DNA of 64,000 nt from Marisa cornuarietis (Eukaryota; Mollusca; Gastropoda; Architaenioglossa; Ampullariidae), in assembly GCA_004794655.1 (NCBI GenBank), contig SMMW01000584.1, forward strand, positions 4,534,001-4,598,000, in the 5' to 3' direction. A program made the position numbers and the translations under genes. Position 1 is the first letter of the stretch, and every line of letters begins with the position of its first letter. Below, in pieces: positions 49,027 to 61,794 of this stretch. The notes beneath the pieces are model-generated. The model was given only the letters and a program-made list of their open reading frames with translations, was not told where the DNA came from and ran no database searches.

Positions 49027-49904
49027 AACATCGATAAAGAGGTAGCGAGAGTGTGACGAACACTAGAAAACCCTCGATCAGCTTTTACACTTTAGATCAG
49101 GTGGTGACAAGGAGCTTGGTCAGCGCAGCCAATCTGAAGCACATGTTTAACAAACGTTTGAGATGTAACGTCTCAACCACTCACTGAAAAACACAGGTAA
49201 TTAGGAATTTCCGGATAACAAATCCTCTTTCGTTGTACGAATGAAGTCATGTGTCAGAAGACAGCAGGGAGAGTGCTCATTCTTAATTTCACCTTTTACC
49301 CCCTTCTCCCCTCCCCAATTTCTCCTACCATCTTCAAGCTGGAGTTGATCTCCTCCTTCACCCTCCAGTGTATTAATTTCGTCTGTAGCCGGGGTCAAAA
49401 GTCAGCGACACTTGCATCAGGTCTGTCAGCAATTGTAGACTGGCGCTCCCAGGAGTGAGAGGGGACCCTGCTCTGACATCGATGCCTGTCGTAGGAAAAC
49501 CGATCGGCTGGGATGGGCTTTCCACCAACATTTGCTTTCCATTCCCAGCACCACCTTTTCTCTAATCCCATTATTTATTTATCAGAGAAAACGGTGCATG
49601 TTGCGATAACTCTTGATTTGCTTAGCAGGAAGCAAAGACTCGGTATCTGAGATTCTTTAGCTCCAAGGGGTGAATTCACTAAATAATAAGGTGAACCCGC
49701 TCCGAATTCTCGCAAGGAAAGCAATGGATATTGGTAGTGACAACAGTACAGTCGTTACTTAGTTGCGTCTCAACTGGTGCTTTCTGACATAAACACATGA
49801 ATGACCAGCGGAAACTTAACAACTATTTTTTCCTGCCCTTGTACACTTATAATAATGTAGGAAAAGTTATATTACATGTTGTATATTAGCTGTATTTTAA
49901 GAAT

Positions 49905-50158
49905 CCCAGACACTTAATCCCCAGACACTTAATCCTCAAAATGAAATTTCAATTCAAGAAATTATGAAGTGAATGAAAAATTTAATTCAAATTCAAATAA
50001 TTATTTTCGTGTAAACATCAAAATAAGTTTGACACTTAGAATACTAATTAACTTCAACATTTATAACATTGGTGGCATTTTTGAGGACTAAGTGTCTGGG
50101 GATTAAGTGTCTGGGGATTAAGTGTCTAGAGGATTAAGTGTCGGGGATTAAGTGTCCG
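49905..50158. mobile_element. Foldback element with tandem 14-base units in its arms
   Basis: The left arm (49905-49940) carries two copies of CAGACACTTAATCC. The right arm (50082-50158) carries about five inverted copies of GGATTAAGTGTCTG. Both arms adjoin a segment reading CTCAAAAATG toward an AT-rich core of about 140 bases. The arms could form a long stem. It resembles a foldback-type or minisatellite-ended non-autonomous transposon, family unknown. Confidence 0.6.
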
Positions 50159-50758
50159 GTCACCGTATTTTAAAAATACAGTCAACATTACGAGCAACAC
50201 AAGTTCAACCAGCTGCTAGTACATGTAGAATCTCGAATTTCGACACAACAAATTTTTCAATATACTGATTTTTTTTCAAAGTTCTTGGAAATTCATAATG
50301 TAGAACTAATTAGTATAAGTGATTTCAATAGAACAAATTGAAACTCAAAGTTCCAACAAACTCCCTTATAACGCCCATGGAATGTCAGATGTCGCGGTCC
50401 GGGACGCTGACCCAGTACCCAGGGTAGAGAATACCAGTGAAGCGTGCACGAGGAGTGGGGATGGGGTGTTGGGCTCAGGGAGACGTCAGAGGAGTCATTA
50501 TACGTGATGCAAGACTTAATGACATTCGATTCAGTGATGTCAAGTATCTGTTAAGTAAGAGAATGGAAGAGTATCGTTTGTTGCGAGAGAGAAAATGTCA
50601 TTTGCCAGAGAAACTGTCGTCAGAGAGCAGTAAGGCGGCATCAGGTTACTCTGGAAGAGGAAACTCGATCCTCTCTGCAGTTGATGAATAGAAGTAAAAG
50701 ATAGGGCTGACGAGTTAGGCGTTAGGCGATCCACATTGTCAACTTTTCTCAAAGATCG

Positions 50759-50786
50759 TGAATAATAATAATAATAATAATAATAA
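50759..50786 (+). repeat. (AAT)n microsatellite
   Basis: Nine AAT units. Confidence 0.95.
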
Positions 50787-52019
50787 AACTGAAGCAAATC
50801 TATGGGAGACCAGCGTGGGAACAAAGCACAAGAGGATCAGAACTACTCTACATGAAGATCTTGCAAGAGTTCGTTTTATCTTTGTTTCACTATCCAAAGT
50901 CACAGAACGTTGATGCGAGTGGCCCAGTTCTGCAACAAAAAGGTCTGGAACTTGCAATGCTCCTTGAACAAAGTGACTTTCAAGCTACCATCGGATGGAT
51001 GTACAGCGAAATCAGTTTGCAGTGAGGTAGCGGATGTATCTCATGGGAAAGTGAACTAGTGGCGTTAAAGTAAAAATTTAAACAAATCTTTTCATTGGAC
51101 AGTGAAGAAGACATGCTTCCCCAATTGCTCCTAAATAATAATAAATAATAAATGCGGGACTTACATACTCACTCTCGTAAGGAGCATGCTCTTAGCGCCT
51201 GAGACATGGACAACATACGAAGGAGAGAAAGATAAACAACAGTACTGATGACTAATAAAAGACAAATATGGAAAACGCAAAAAAATCCGGTTAATAAGAA
51301 TGAGGGTATCGTGATTCTGCAGACCATTAGGGAAGTAGCCAATAGACGAAAAAAAAAGTGGTGGGGGTTGAAAATGAACTAGCATTGTGCGGAGTGTTGT
51401 TATGAGTAATTCTCAAGGAAGAGGTGTGAGGGAGTGTGTGTGTGTGTGCACACGCGTGCGCGCGTGAATGTATATATGTATATATATTTGTGTGCAGATG
51501 GCTGGGTGGCTGCAAGAAAGATCCTTGTCGAGGAGGAATGAAATACAAGCTTTGCCTGACGGTGCTGTTGTGCTGCAACATGTCAGACACTCAGAAACTA
51601 AAGCCTTTAGTGATAAGAAAGTTGGCGAACTCGCGTTGTTTTAAAACCTGAAATTCTTCTCCTGCAACTACTTTTTAAGCAGATAACAGGGATGGGTTAT
51701 ACATGTTCTGGATGGCATTTTCACATGTTGGTGTTTGCATGTAAGCCGGAATAATTTTAAAATAAGTGAGAAAGTGATGTTTTGAAATTTCCGTTTTTCG
51801 CGTTTCCAAGTTTTGCGTCCTTTGAACGGTTATTTTAGTGAACGAAGTTTAAAATATATTATAAAACTAAAATCATGTGAATGTAAGGAATTATCCAGGA
51901 TAACAAATTTTTGTCTGGCTCGAATGAATTCGTTATATCGAGATACAACATATTTGTTCCGAGATCTATTGTATTGAAGCTTGTTGGAATATTTAGTAAA
52001 TATTGTTAGTAATATTCTA

Positions 52020-52350
52020 AACGTCTGCTGCATACTGTAGAAGTCTAGTCTGAATAGTGATAATTTGGAAGTTAATTCCTTTTTGTAATACTTTAGAAGT
52101 CGGGAAGTTTAATACACGTTAATACTCTGAAAGTCTATTGTGTTTAGAAAATATTGTGAAAGTTTATTGCATTTATTAATTTTGAAGTTCACGTCATTTA
52201 ATAATACTCTGGAAATATTTAGTATTTAGTAACACTGTGGAACTGTAATCTATTTGGTGATACCCTGAGAGTCTTTTGTGATTAGTGATAATTTGAAAGT
52301 CGATTTATTGAAGATAGAAGCTGATTTATATTGTAATACTTTAGAAGCAT
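52020..52350 (+). repeat. Degenerate AT-rich tandem repeat
   Basis: A loosely repeated unit of 35-40 bases containing TAATACT, then T(G/A)GAAGT or GAAAGTC and ATT. It is visible at least seven times but strongly diverged. Confidence 0.45.
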
Positions 52351-54572
52351 AATAAGAAAGAAAGTAATAGCGAGTACATGGCTCATTGTTGTTATGACAC
52401 AAAGAACAGGTGAAAAGCATTTGACTGCGTGGGCAAGGGGAGAAACAAAATACAAGAATCAAGCAGCGGTGAAGGTGGTTTGTCAATAAGAACAAAATCC
52501 ATATTTGTCTACGTCAACCAAACAGAAAAAAGACAAATAAAATAAAGGAATAACACTAACGACATGGCGCAACGTTCTTATCGACAGTTCCGATAACATT
52601 ATGAAAACCAGACAGAAAAAGAGGGGTGGTTTCGATTACAACGAAATAAATCCACCTGACCTTTTCGTGGTCGGCACCAGGTATGTGTATAACTGCTGGC
52701 GTTCCTAACTACAAGAACCACGTATCACGTAATAATAATAACAACAACAACAACAAACAGTTGTCTTTCTTGTACGTTGTTGACACCAAGTAGAGGCGGT
52801 CTAGTGAAGGGGATGCATCGGAGCTTCAAAGAAAATGCGCTCGCCGCTATGGTCGGCTATTACACCTCAGTACACGTACCTGGGAGGGTCAAAGTAGAAA
52901 GTGCACAAAGAAGCAAGAGCATTTTTTTTATTTTAAATAATCATTTGATGTTCTATGTATGTCTTTGTTAAGGAATAGTTTTAGAAACTTTCCTTCTTCT
53001 GCAAGAACGTTTGTATTTGAAGTAAGAATTTGATGTTCTATGCAGGTTTTTTTTTATTAAGGAATAATTCTAGCAACTTTTTTCTTCTTGTTCTTCGTTG
53101 TTTTTTTTTTCTTCTTCGTACACGCATGAAGATACACACCTAAACATTATTGAAGGCCACAGATAATTTTAACACGCACCAAGACTGTGAACATATTAAA
53201 AAGGCAGTAAAATTTTACATTGTTATAATCGAATCTCGTGAATGTTCATTAAACTGACTCCTTTAGTAAATCTCAAAGCACTACACCATGTTAGCTAGCG
53301 TTAGCTAAGATTCCGAGGGAGCAGGGGACTGCACGCCTCACATCTATCAGCCTCCGTCATTTGCCAGGTGGCAGGTCCGCGGTTTCGCCAGACTAGGAAT
53401 TGAAGGGACAACGCGGATCAAAAGACCAATTGAGGTGATCTCAGGTAGCCAAGGGATGATAAAGGCCGAGTAGGTTTGACTGTCTTGTACTAGCTACGGT
53501 GCGTGATTGAAGTTACGTACATAGTTGAGCGTGGATGTGTGTAAATGAGTGTGGGATGCCACGAAGGTTCTGAATCCACTGATTGAACGATATGCCGGGC
53601 CGGTCCTCGAACCAGCGCTTCGCCATCGAGTGTTTGAAGACTATACGTCGCACAGAGAGAGTTTGACGAGGCTGACTAAAGCCAATTCTCTGTTGTGAAT
53701 GTGGTCATCTACCGCCAGACAAGACACGTGGTACAACGACTACTCCAGCACGACTTGCCAAGAGATGTGCAGCCCTACTCTTAAGACAAAGTTATTGAGT
53801 AACTATTACTCACCTGTCGCCACTCTGCTCTGGACGTGGGGGTCAATCTATGGCAATAAGTTGTTGGAGTTACAGCACCAGAAACTGTCTCAGGTCTGGT
53901 GATGAGAGAGGGGACACATAACATACAATATTATTAATATACACAATATTATTGGCGATAGTGGACTGTCCACGTGTGCAGACATTTAAACTCTATTCAT
54001 TGTGTGTCTTAAGTCTTTGTGCTATAAAGAAGTCATAGACAACCAGCAAAGATCAATGGACTGTGCTCCACTAAGTCTTCCACGGAGCATGAGAAGGTCC
54101 TTTGTGTAGCAAAGCACAGTTCTCCTCTGTGAACTGAAAGACACTTTTGTTCCGTACAGTAAAGGACAATAATGTGCAGCAATTCTACTCCAAGCAGCAA
54201 AGAACAATTCTGTGTCAAAACTGACCGTATGAAGGCATAAATACGTGAAGCGTGTAATGTATATTAGTTTAGACTGGGTAGTGTTGACTCGTGTGTTATT
54301 TGGATTATTGATTGGAAGGATACCCACGTGACGTCTTAGACAATTACTCAGGCATACATAGTTCTTGAATTCTTGATGTAAATGAGTTGCGTGTAAACAC
54401 ATAAACTCTCGACTTTATTAATAATTAACGCTGTAAGACACTAGACTGCGATGTGTTGTGATTGAGGAATTAAGCCGAGGGCTGGGAGTTAAGTGTTAAT
54501 ATTCTTCTTCGGTCAGGAGTCAAGTGAAAGCGTATTGCGTATACTTACATGATGGCATGAATGGCAGAGTAG

Positions 54573-54668
54573 TTTGGAGTGTAGTTACTAAGCAACTGGT
54601 GTGTAATTAACAAGAACTGGCGTGTAGTTAGCAAGAACTAGTGAGTAATTAGCAAGAACTGGTGTGCT
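54573..54668 (+). repeat. 21-base minisatellite
   Basis: About 4.5 units based on AACTGGTGTGTAATTAGCAAG, spaced exactly 21 bases apart (unit starts at 54594, 54615, 54636 and 54657). Confidence 0.85.
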
Positions 54669-55921
54669 TACCTACGATCATGCAGCCATCTCACATGCTT
54701 GTTCCCCTAGGCTCGCGACAGCATGTTTATTGTGAGTGATATTTTGTTAAATATCGGAGCACACATTATTTACTTTTATCTGGTTTCCTGTGTCACAGAC
54801 ACTCGCGTACACGTAGACGCCTGGACATTTGCACGTTTTTTTCTTCACAAAACAAGTCTGCCTATTTTGTAGGCCTGTCTACATTTAATGATATTAATTA
54901 AATTTATGCTACAGTAACTAATAAAAATTTACGATAAATGTAGAAAAATGATTTATCAGTAAACATACGTCAGTCAATCCTTACTACTATCTAAGATCTC
55001 TGATTGTAAACATAGTCCGAAAAGAAAGTTCCTTTTCTCGGGTTGATTATCAAACATAGGAATAATAGAGTTTAAAGTCTGGCACAAGGTCACTGTTAAC
55101 ACTGCTTACGCTGATGACTAATCGGACGATACTCTTAATTTCAGTCACTTCGTGTTGTTGTTCCACTGTACAAACGATAATCTAAGAAACAGTCACCGGG
55201 GACTAACGTTCCAGAATCCAAATATATATCTTCCACACACGCACAAAAATTATCTTAAACCACAGACACCTCCACTCGAGGATAGACGTTGCAACACAAA
55301 TCGGTGCTGCCTCTTGGGGATGAGTGACTTTACTCTTTTCTTGATAGACGCCGACTCTAGGGGAACAGGCGTTATACACACTGGAGCTGCCTCTTGGGCA
55401 CGAACGACCACAACATTCCTGGGCCAAATACTCCAGGATACAAATAAACTCCAAACAACTCCAAATCGAAATAACTCACCCAAAACTTCTTGAAATACTC
55501 CATGGCATCTGCCATGTCCATTACTCCGTCGCAGGCCCAAACACTTACGGCCCATCTCTCGGCCCGGTAGATTGCGCGTATTGAGAGTTACCCCCCCCAA
55601 AAAAAAAACAACAAAAAAACAAAAAAACAACCTAATACATACCTATATAAAGTATATAAGAAAATTCAACTCACACAAAAATATGAATACCGCACATTTC
55701 TAGGAAGACGCAGCTCCACTCGTCTACACGTAGTGTCCCTTCTCTTGTCGTGTCTCCTTGGGAAGTGAAGAGCTGGGGCGCGACACTTAATTATATTGTC
55801 TTCCCCCTTTCTCTTTCACTATCTAAAAAAAAAAAAAAACTGTTACTCATGCGGCAGGTGCGGCTCGGGCACCCGCGCTGTGCTGGCTGTTTAGCCTACA
55901 TGTCACCCCTCTGTGACATCA

Positions 55922-57343
55922 TTAAAGAACAAACCGAGCGCAACATTATTTCTTTATGATCGCGTTAAGTTCGTTTTAAAATAATAATTCCCAAAATATG
56001 AGTACATAATTATGCTTAATTTTAAAGATAAAAACCTTCAAACATCGGCATTCTCACCTGCAACTAGGAAGGCGGGAAAAAATTACTCTCCTATACTGAA
56101 GAGTTCTCTTACGCGGCCTGAGTATTTGTAACAGCGAGTGTGCATGTCTTCAAGTCAAATGAAGAAACATCACTCAGGATGTCGTGTTTAAGAAGCCATT
56201 ATTTTGCCCGAAAAATGAAACAGCTGTTTTGGAATACAGCCCTACAGATTGGAACTTTATTTAGAAGCATTGAATGAAGTTAAAAAATAATTAAATGGTC
56301 CAAACTGAACTCATTGAACAGACGGGTAAGTCAATCAGATCAAAATTTAATGGGCAACAATAGTTACAACTGACTGGTGATAAGGATTTTTTTACAATTA
56401 AAAATATAATGATAGTTTGAAACAAGTTTATTGATGTAAAAACTTAATTCTTCCTCATTTAGCTGCATGCAAAATTTTCTATTTACTTACTGATACTCCC
56501 ACGTGTTCCCGTTTAAGCTCCTTAAAATATGTTTATCACCCTTAATTCTTTTTTTCCTTTTGTACCTCTTCTGATCACGCACATCAATGGTGCCCTCGCA
56601 ATGCCAGTTGTTTTTAGCATTATGCTGAATAAAGATAGGACTGATGATGTGTTTGCGACTGTCACACGATGTTACTTGTAGACCAGACGGTGTGGAAACT
56701 CTCGATGTTGTATATCTGATGCTTGATCTACCAGCAGTCGTAGTTTTTTTTAAACATCTCGTGACACGGCGTTAAACACAAACGTGCTTTTGTATAGTAA
56801 GCTCTGCTGTAGGAATAAGATTTCTTCGTTTTACTGAAAGTCCAAGACTTGCTTGTACTGTATAAGTGGCTAGATAGCAATCGGTTTTGAAATGTTTTGA
56901 GGAAATTCTTGAGTACGGTGTGGGGACGACGTTCGCACGGCACGTTTGAACAAAGCAGAGATCTGTATATACACATCTCTGAACAAAGTTAATCCACTGG
57001 CGTTTGCTGCCATTATATTTAGGATTTCCCTCATGAGTACAAACTCCATCTGAGTGTTGAAGAGAACATTCAGCAACAGCACAATGTGTCCTGGTCAGTT
57101 TTCTTTTACCGAGGATTGCATCTTTTCTCTTCGACTTCAGCTAGTGCAGACGGCGCTATTTTTAGATATGCTTCCGTTTTGTCACTTCCTGTTTTCTCGA
57201 CAAATCCAGGTTTTCTGAAGAGAAAAATATTAATATAAAATGTTTCATGCCTCTTTGTCATAAAATACCACCAGAACGTGTTTTTGTGATACTTTGTGCT
57301 TTATTTTCAACGATTTTCGCTGAGCGCTCGTGCTGTCCTTTAA
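55922..57343 (+). mobile_element. Kolobok-like DNA transposon copy 3
   Basis: TTAA lies at 55922-55925 and 57340-57343. The inner ends match well: AGAACAAACCGAGCG on the left and, read inward, AGGACAGCACGAGCG on the right. The minus-strand THAP remnant keeps QWINF, SSKHFKTDCY and RRNLIPTAELT in pieces, matching the Trp, C-x2-H-F and proline parts of a THAP domain with Cys changed to Ser. It lacks about 170 bases found in copy 1 around 720-930, besides the nested insertion. Confidence 0.7.
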
Positions 57344-57761
57344 AACTGGTTTCACAAAAACATAGTGATAGAATAGAGTCAATAGAGTGATGTCCTTTCG
57401 CCAAACTGCCTGAAGGGAGCTGCACTGTCGTATTTTTTGTCATAATTATCTGACCTGTTCTTCGTGTTGGACTGGTTGTTGGTGTGTGATTTTAACGTGC
57501 CTACCGTCTTATGTTTTGATTGTGGTGCCCCTTCGATCCGTGTCGATGGCTTCGATTCTATTTCGACATTGAGAGTTCCCGATCGACAGTTCATTTGACT
57601 TTTGTTCCGATTTTTCTCTGCTGCTTAGCGGACTTTTTGCGTGTGTTGGGCCCCATTCATCGTTTCAATGCGACTTGGACCGTCTGTTGGATGTGGTGCT
57701 TGGAGCTACTTCTTCTATAAATGTGTCTTCCTGCTTGTCCACTGTGTGGACTGCGGAACGA

Positions 57762-57890
57762 GGTTTATACTGTCTGTACTGTCTGTACTGTCTGCATTGG
57801 CCTACTGTCTGTACTGTATGCACAGTATGTACTGTGTGTACTACACGTACTGTATGCATTGTGTGTAATGTATGTACTCTCTGTACACGT
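57762..57890 (+). repeat. Minisatellite of TACTGTCTG-type units
   Basis: Tandem 9-base units (TACTGTCTG, TACTGTATG, TACTGTGTG) decay toward the right. They create spurious Cys/Tyr/Val-rich frames on the plus strand. Confidence 0.8.
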
Positions 57891-58241
57891 TACCCTTTGG
57901 CATGGAGCACAGTCTGCTACAACCTACGTCATTCCGTTACGTCCCAAGCTTAAAGTCACACCACCTACTGTGAAGGGCCTTGACCTTGCCTGACAGACAG
58001 GGACAGGGCGCTATATAAACTATTATAGCCAACTGTTTTTTCACTGGACTGAGGTGTGGATAGTACTTGCAGCCTCGCTTACAGCTCTTCAGCTTAACTG
58101 AGCAACCTGGCAGCAAATACGGACTACATATCTTTCATCCAGCCATATGGAATTCCATAGACATAACGTTTTCATGTTCTGTTGCGTGCGTCCGTGTCTG
58201 TGCTTTTACTATTATTATTCTGTTTGTGTGTTAATATTTTT

Positions 58242-58320
58242 TCGTCAAGCGCTTTGAGCTAACCTTTGATCATGGATAAAGTGCTCTATTAATCAACATT
58301 ACTGTTATTATTAAACATAA
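58242..58320 (+). repeat. LINE/SINE-type 3' tail repeat, copy 2
   Basis: CAAGCGCTTTGAGCTAACC, TTTGATCATGGATAAAGTGC and a TTATTATTA run match the inverted copy at 28351-28428. A related tail (AGGGCGCTATATAAAC) lies just before, at 58014-58029, and another (ATGCGCTATACAAATC followed by TTATTATT) at 42420-42463. Confidence 0.5.
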
Positions 58321-59399
58321 CTCCAGGACCCGGTCAGGCTTTCCTTTCATTGAAATGCATTTCCTGTCCAGCTAATCAGCATTCAGCAAAAAGTATTGGA
58401 ACTAACCGAGGCCGAATACGTCATAGATGATTTGTTTGGCGTCAACAGCTGTGAGTCGAGTCTGGTTTGGCGGTGAGGTTGTGAGGTGCCGGCTATTACG
58501 TCATAAAAATCGATCTTTTTTTCAAGAGCCCGTCGCTTCAGTGTGCGCAGCCGAGTCAATCTAGTTGTCAAATTCCAAGTTTGTGCCATTCTTGGAACCG
58601 CACGGCTGTAACATTATGAAATATCTGCAGAAGCCCACTCCAGATCATTGACCAGACGTCGAAAGCATGTCTTGTAAAGTAAGACCCTCTTCAAAAAAAA
58701 ATAAATTTCCTCACTACAGCTGTGGACTAAATCTAGAGGGTGCAACGATGCAACACCAGGCCTACCTGATATACTCTGAAAATCAACATGCAGCTCCAAA
58801 CCGGTAATAAAAAAGACATATCTAAATGCGAGTTTTCGTAGAAAATAAGCCAGTCATCATCAGAGACTCGTTCAGGTCTTTCGGTTCGTCTTGTAATATA
58901 AAAATACACAGTTCTATAATGGATCGACAAATGTTTGGACTTTTGCAGTCCATTATTCCACCCCTCACACATCCAAGGATTCATTAATTTTCATAATAGT
59001 TGTTATCTATTCCGCTTTGCGCTCACTACACTGCTACAGCCTCTACTTCCAACACCCTCCATTACTACTGAAACTGTCAGTGCTATGAGGTCCTCTGTCG
59101 CTACTCCTGTCGTTTCTGTACCTGTTCTTTTGTGGCTGCCGACAGCGCTTCCGTTACATCTTTGGTCACATTGGCAGCAATCGGGTCTGCACCAGTCTGC
59201 ACACACGTCTCACTTCTAGCAGATTACGTATCGGGAAAGTGGTCCAGTGCTATGCGAATAACTGTTTCGGTGAAATGGAATTAAACGGGAAGTGAATTAC
59301 AGAAGACTTCCGCCGCGCTGAATTAAGGGTGGAGTGAGGGGAATGAATGTGACTGGAGTTCAGCAAGGGAATGGGATCTCTCTCTCTCTACCCTTTCCC

Positions 59400-61481
59400 T
59401 CCGGTCCTATACCACGAGACGAGGGCTAGAGTGTGTGGGGAAGGATGTTTGGGGGTGGACGTGACTCGAGTTTAAAATTCTGGTGGCGCTGCTCGCGATA
59501 AAAGCTGTGACATTCCAAGCAGCGGGCACCAGCACGAGGCCGTTTAAAAATCGATACGCGGTCCCCCATCCCCATCCCACCCCTCCAAACCCTGTAGCAG
59601 AGGGGGCTGGTAGAGGAGAAGCAACAGGGTGCTGGTCGGCGTTACCCACGTCTACAGCAGCAGCAACAGAACCACCACCATCATCACGACGACGACGACG
59701 ACCACTACCAGCATCATAATCCCAACCCTTTTGCTGTCCACTCTTTTTATGCAATTACCTTTCTTTTCTTCCGTTCCCTCCCTCCCTCTTCCACAGATGA
59801 TTAGGTATGCAAATGAGATGCTGCACGAAAGCGGGGCCGATGGTGCCAATGAGTGAGTGAGTGAGTAAGCGATGCAGGAACTAGACTAGGCGAGCGCTCG
59901 GCGAGAGACACGAACGCTGCGTTGCCTGCTCTCTGCGAGCTCTTTGGGGAGGTGGAAGAGAAACGACGTTTCTACGAGTGCTGCCAGCCTCCGTGGCAGC
60001 AGCAAAGAGAGAGAGAGAGAGAAAGAAAAGCAGGCTTGGTGTGTGCCCGTCATCGATCGCGAGGCCTGAAGCGCGGAGCGCGCGCGAGACAAGCATAGGT
60101 CTCAGTACTCAGTGCAGTAAGTGAGGCTCTGGACTCGGAGGATTGTGCTGTGAAAGCCACGGTGGCAAAGGGCTGGGATCGGCGCCTCACGCGGCTCAGC
60201 GTCGCTAGCTTTCTCCGACTCTCTTAGTTTCTCTCCTCCTTCCTCAGTCGTCAGGCGACGATCGTTATTAGACTCCCCGAGTCGTGCAAGAAAAAAAACA
60301 ACCCACCCAAGCAACAGGTAGGGGACGCGTGACAGCTCGCTCGTGCGTGTTTCCCCGTTGAGTCTGCGAGAGTGGCTCCTCTTGTTTCTGCTGCCATTGG
60401 ATTAGTGTCGTCCGTGGGGTGGTGTTCGTTATCTCCTGTTACGTTTAAAAAAAAAAAATTGCCCTAATTCCTTTCCTCCGTTTCCCCCCATTTCTTCGTC
60501 GCATGCACGCGCGCCGTCGCCTGGAGTTACCGACCTTGATTCGCGACGACAGCGCCACACCTGTTGGATTTACAGATTGCGTCAATTCGCGGACGTGAAG
60601 TCATCTGCCAACGAAATCGGCGCAGGCATTGACGGAGGAAGGATACCATCTTCTTCTATTCTTCCGTCTGTTATCGATTATCCACGAGATCCGCTGATTA
60701 TCGGATGCAGTGGTGCTGTAATTAGAGTGAACTATTGCCTATCGTATCTATTCCTTGCTTAGCATCATTCAGGCACTCTGTGCAGCCTTGTCTTGTGTCT
60801 AGGGGGTGTGCTTCTACCCGACTTCTTCGACCTGTGTTCTCTGAGGATTTGCTTTATTTAGCGTATGTCGCATCTTCGCGAGCAAGAACATTTTTTGTAG
60901 ACCTGCTTACGGGCTTCAAGTTACCGTGGGGGTTTTTTTTTGGTTTCACTGGCTCCAAAGAAAAACGACGCTGCCAGAGGAATATATCTGGGGCTGAGAT
61001 GCTCCGTTTTCAATAAACATTTTTTTTAATTTCAGGAGAACATCTTGGCTGGGAAGCTGTACTGACACGTTCAGTGTCTGTTGCTTGAAATATTGTAGAC
61101 TGATACAAGGTGCCGCTCCCTGGTGAAAGCTGCCGATACCCAGCATTAATGCATGGAGACTTTTTTGTAATCCCTACTGCTGGAGAGGCCTTCTGCTTCG
61201 TTCGCGCGTCGACAGTTGTTTCCCCTTTGCTTCAGGAGAGGAAGCGTAAGAATCACCACTGACGATAGCCCCTTCTAAAATCAACCGTTGTCACAATTCT
61301 CAGGAAATTGCCTCCAGCGACAACAACAGCTACACTGGCCACCTTAGTTCGCGCACTACGCCAGCAGTACCATCACCCCCACCAACCCCAGCAGCAGCAA
61401 CAACAGCAACAGCCGCTGCAAAGCGAATCGTTGCTTGTGAGTCTGACGGCCGCCAAACGTTCCCTCTTGTCCAAAGGCAGC
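59400..61481 (+). promoter_or_regulatory. Probable promoter and 5' UTR region of the CELF-like gene
   Basis: The 2 kb before the CELF start is richer in G+C and CpG than the rest of the window. It holds low-complexity CAG/ACC/ATC/ACG tracts (59650-59710), an exact POU octamer ATGCAAAT at 59807-59814, and a possible 5' UTR donor CAACAG|GTAGGG near 60317. A possible acceptor, tctcAG, sits at 61302-61303, just before the open reading frame that continues into the first coding exon. Exon limits of the UTR cannot be fixed from sequence alone. Confidence 0.4.
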
Positions 61482-61794
61482 ATGGCCGCGGTGTTACAGA
61501 ACGGAGTACTGGACCACCACCACCTGACTCTTCAGGCGCATCACCATCGCCATCCGCTCAGCCTCCCCCCGCCGCACACCCATTCTCCCCAACAGCACCC
61601 CTCCCACCACCACCCGCAGGGTCAGGCCAGCCAGGGATCGACAGTGCCCATGAAAGACCAGGATGCCATCAAGCTCTTCGTGGGTCAGATACCGCGCAAC
61701 TTGGAAGAGAAGGACCTGCGGCCAATCTTCGAGGAGTTTGGCCAGATCTATGAACTGACCGTGCTCAAAGACCGCTTCACGGGAATGCACAAAG
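61482..61794 (+). CDS. CELF/Bruno-like RNA-binding protein, first coding exon (partial gene)
   Basis: The exon encodes a His/Pro/Gln-rich leader and then [20 protein letters not shown] and the rest of the first half of RRM1, ending GMHKG at the donor AAAG|GTACAG, phase 1. The RNP-2 motif LFVGQI is visible. In family knowledge, CELF3-6 proteins begin RRM1 with nearly the same sequence and the fly homologue is bruno-3; these proteins bind GU-rich RNA and regulate splicing and translation, largely in neurons. ATG 61482 is the first in-frame Met. The frame is open further upstream to a stop at 61266, so an alternative longer N-terminus cannot be excluded. All later exons (rest of RRM1, RRM2, RRM3) lie beyond 64000. 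Confidence 0.9.

Larger units (their letters stand above)
47361..55921. other. Gene-poor, AT-rich interval
   Basis: Apart from the listed microsatellites, foldback element and minisatellites, I see only a possible decayed SINE near 53560-53650 (a GGTTCGAGGACC-like box B on the minus strand) and (AAC)n at 52737-52756. No gene is supported. Confidence 0.5.
57344..59399. other. Interval between Kolobok-like copy 3 and the CELF promoter region
   Basis: Contains the 9-base minisatellite and non-LTR-type 3' tails at about 57950-58030 and 58242-58320. Minus-strand frames at 58383-58800 are open but show no recognisable domain. Confidence 0.5.

Noticed and set aside
57641..57993. Cys/Tyr/Val-rich frames on both strands
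   Set aside because: They are translations of the TACTGTCTG minisatellite.
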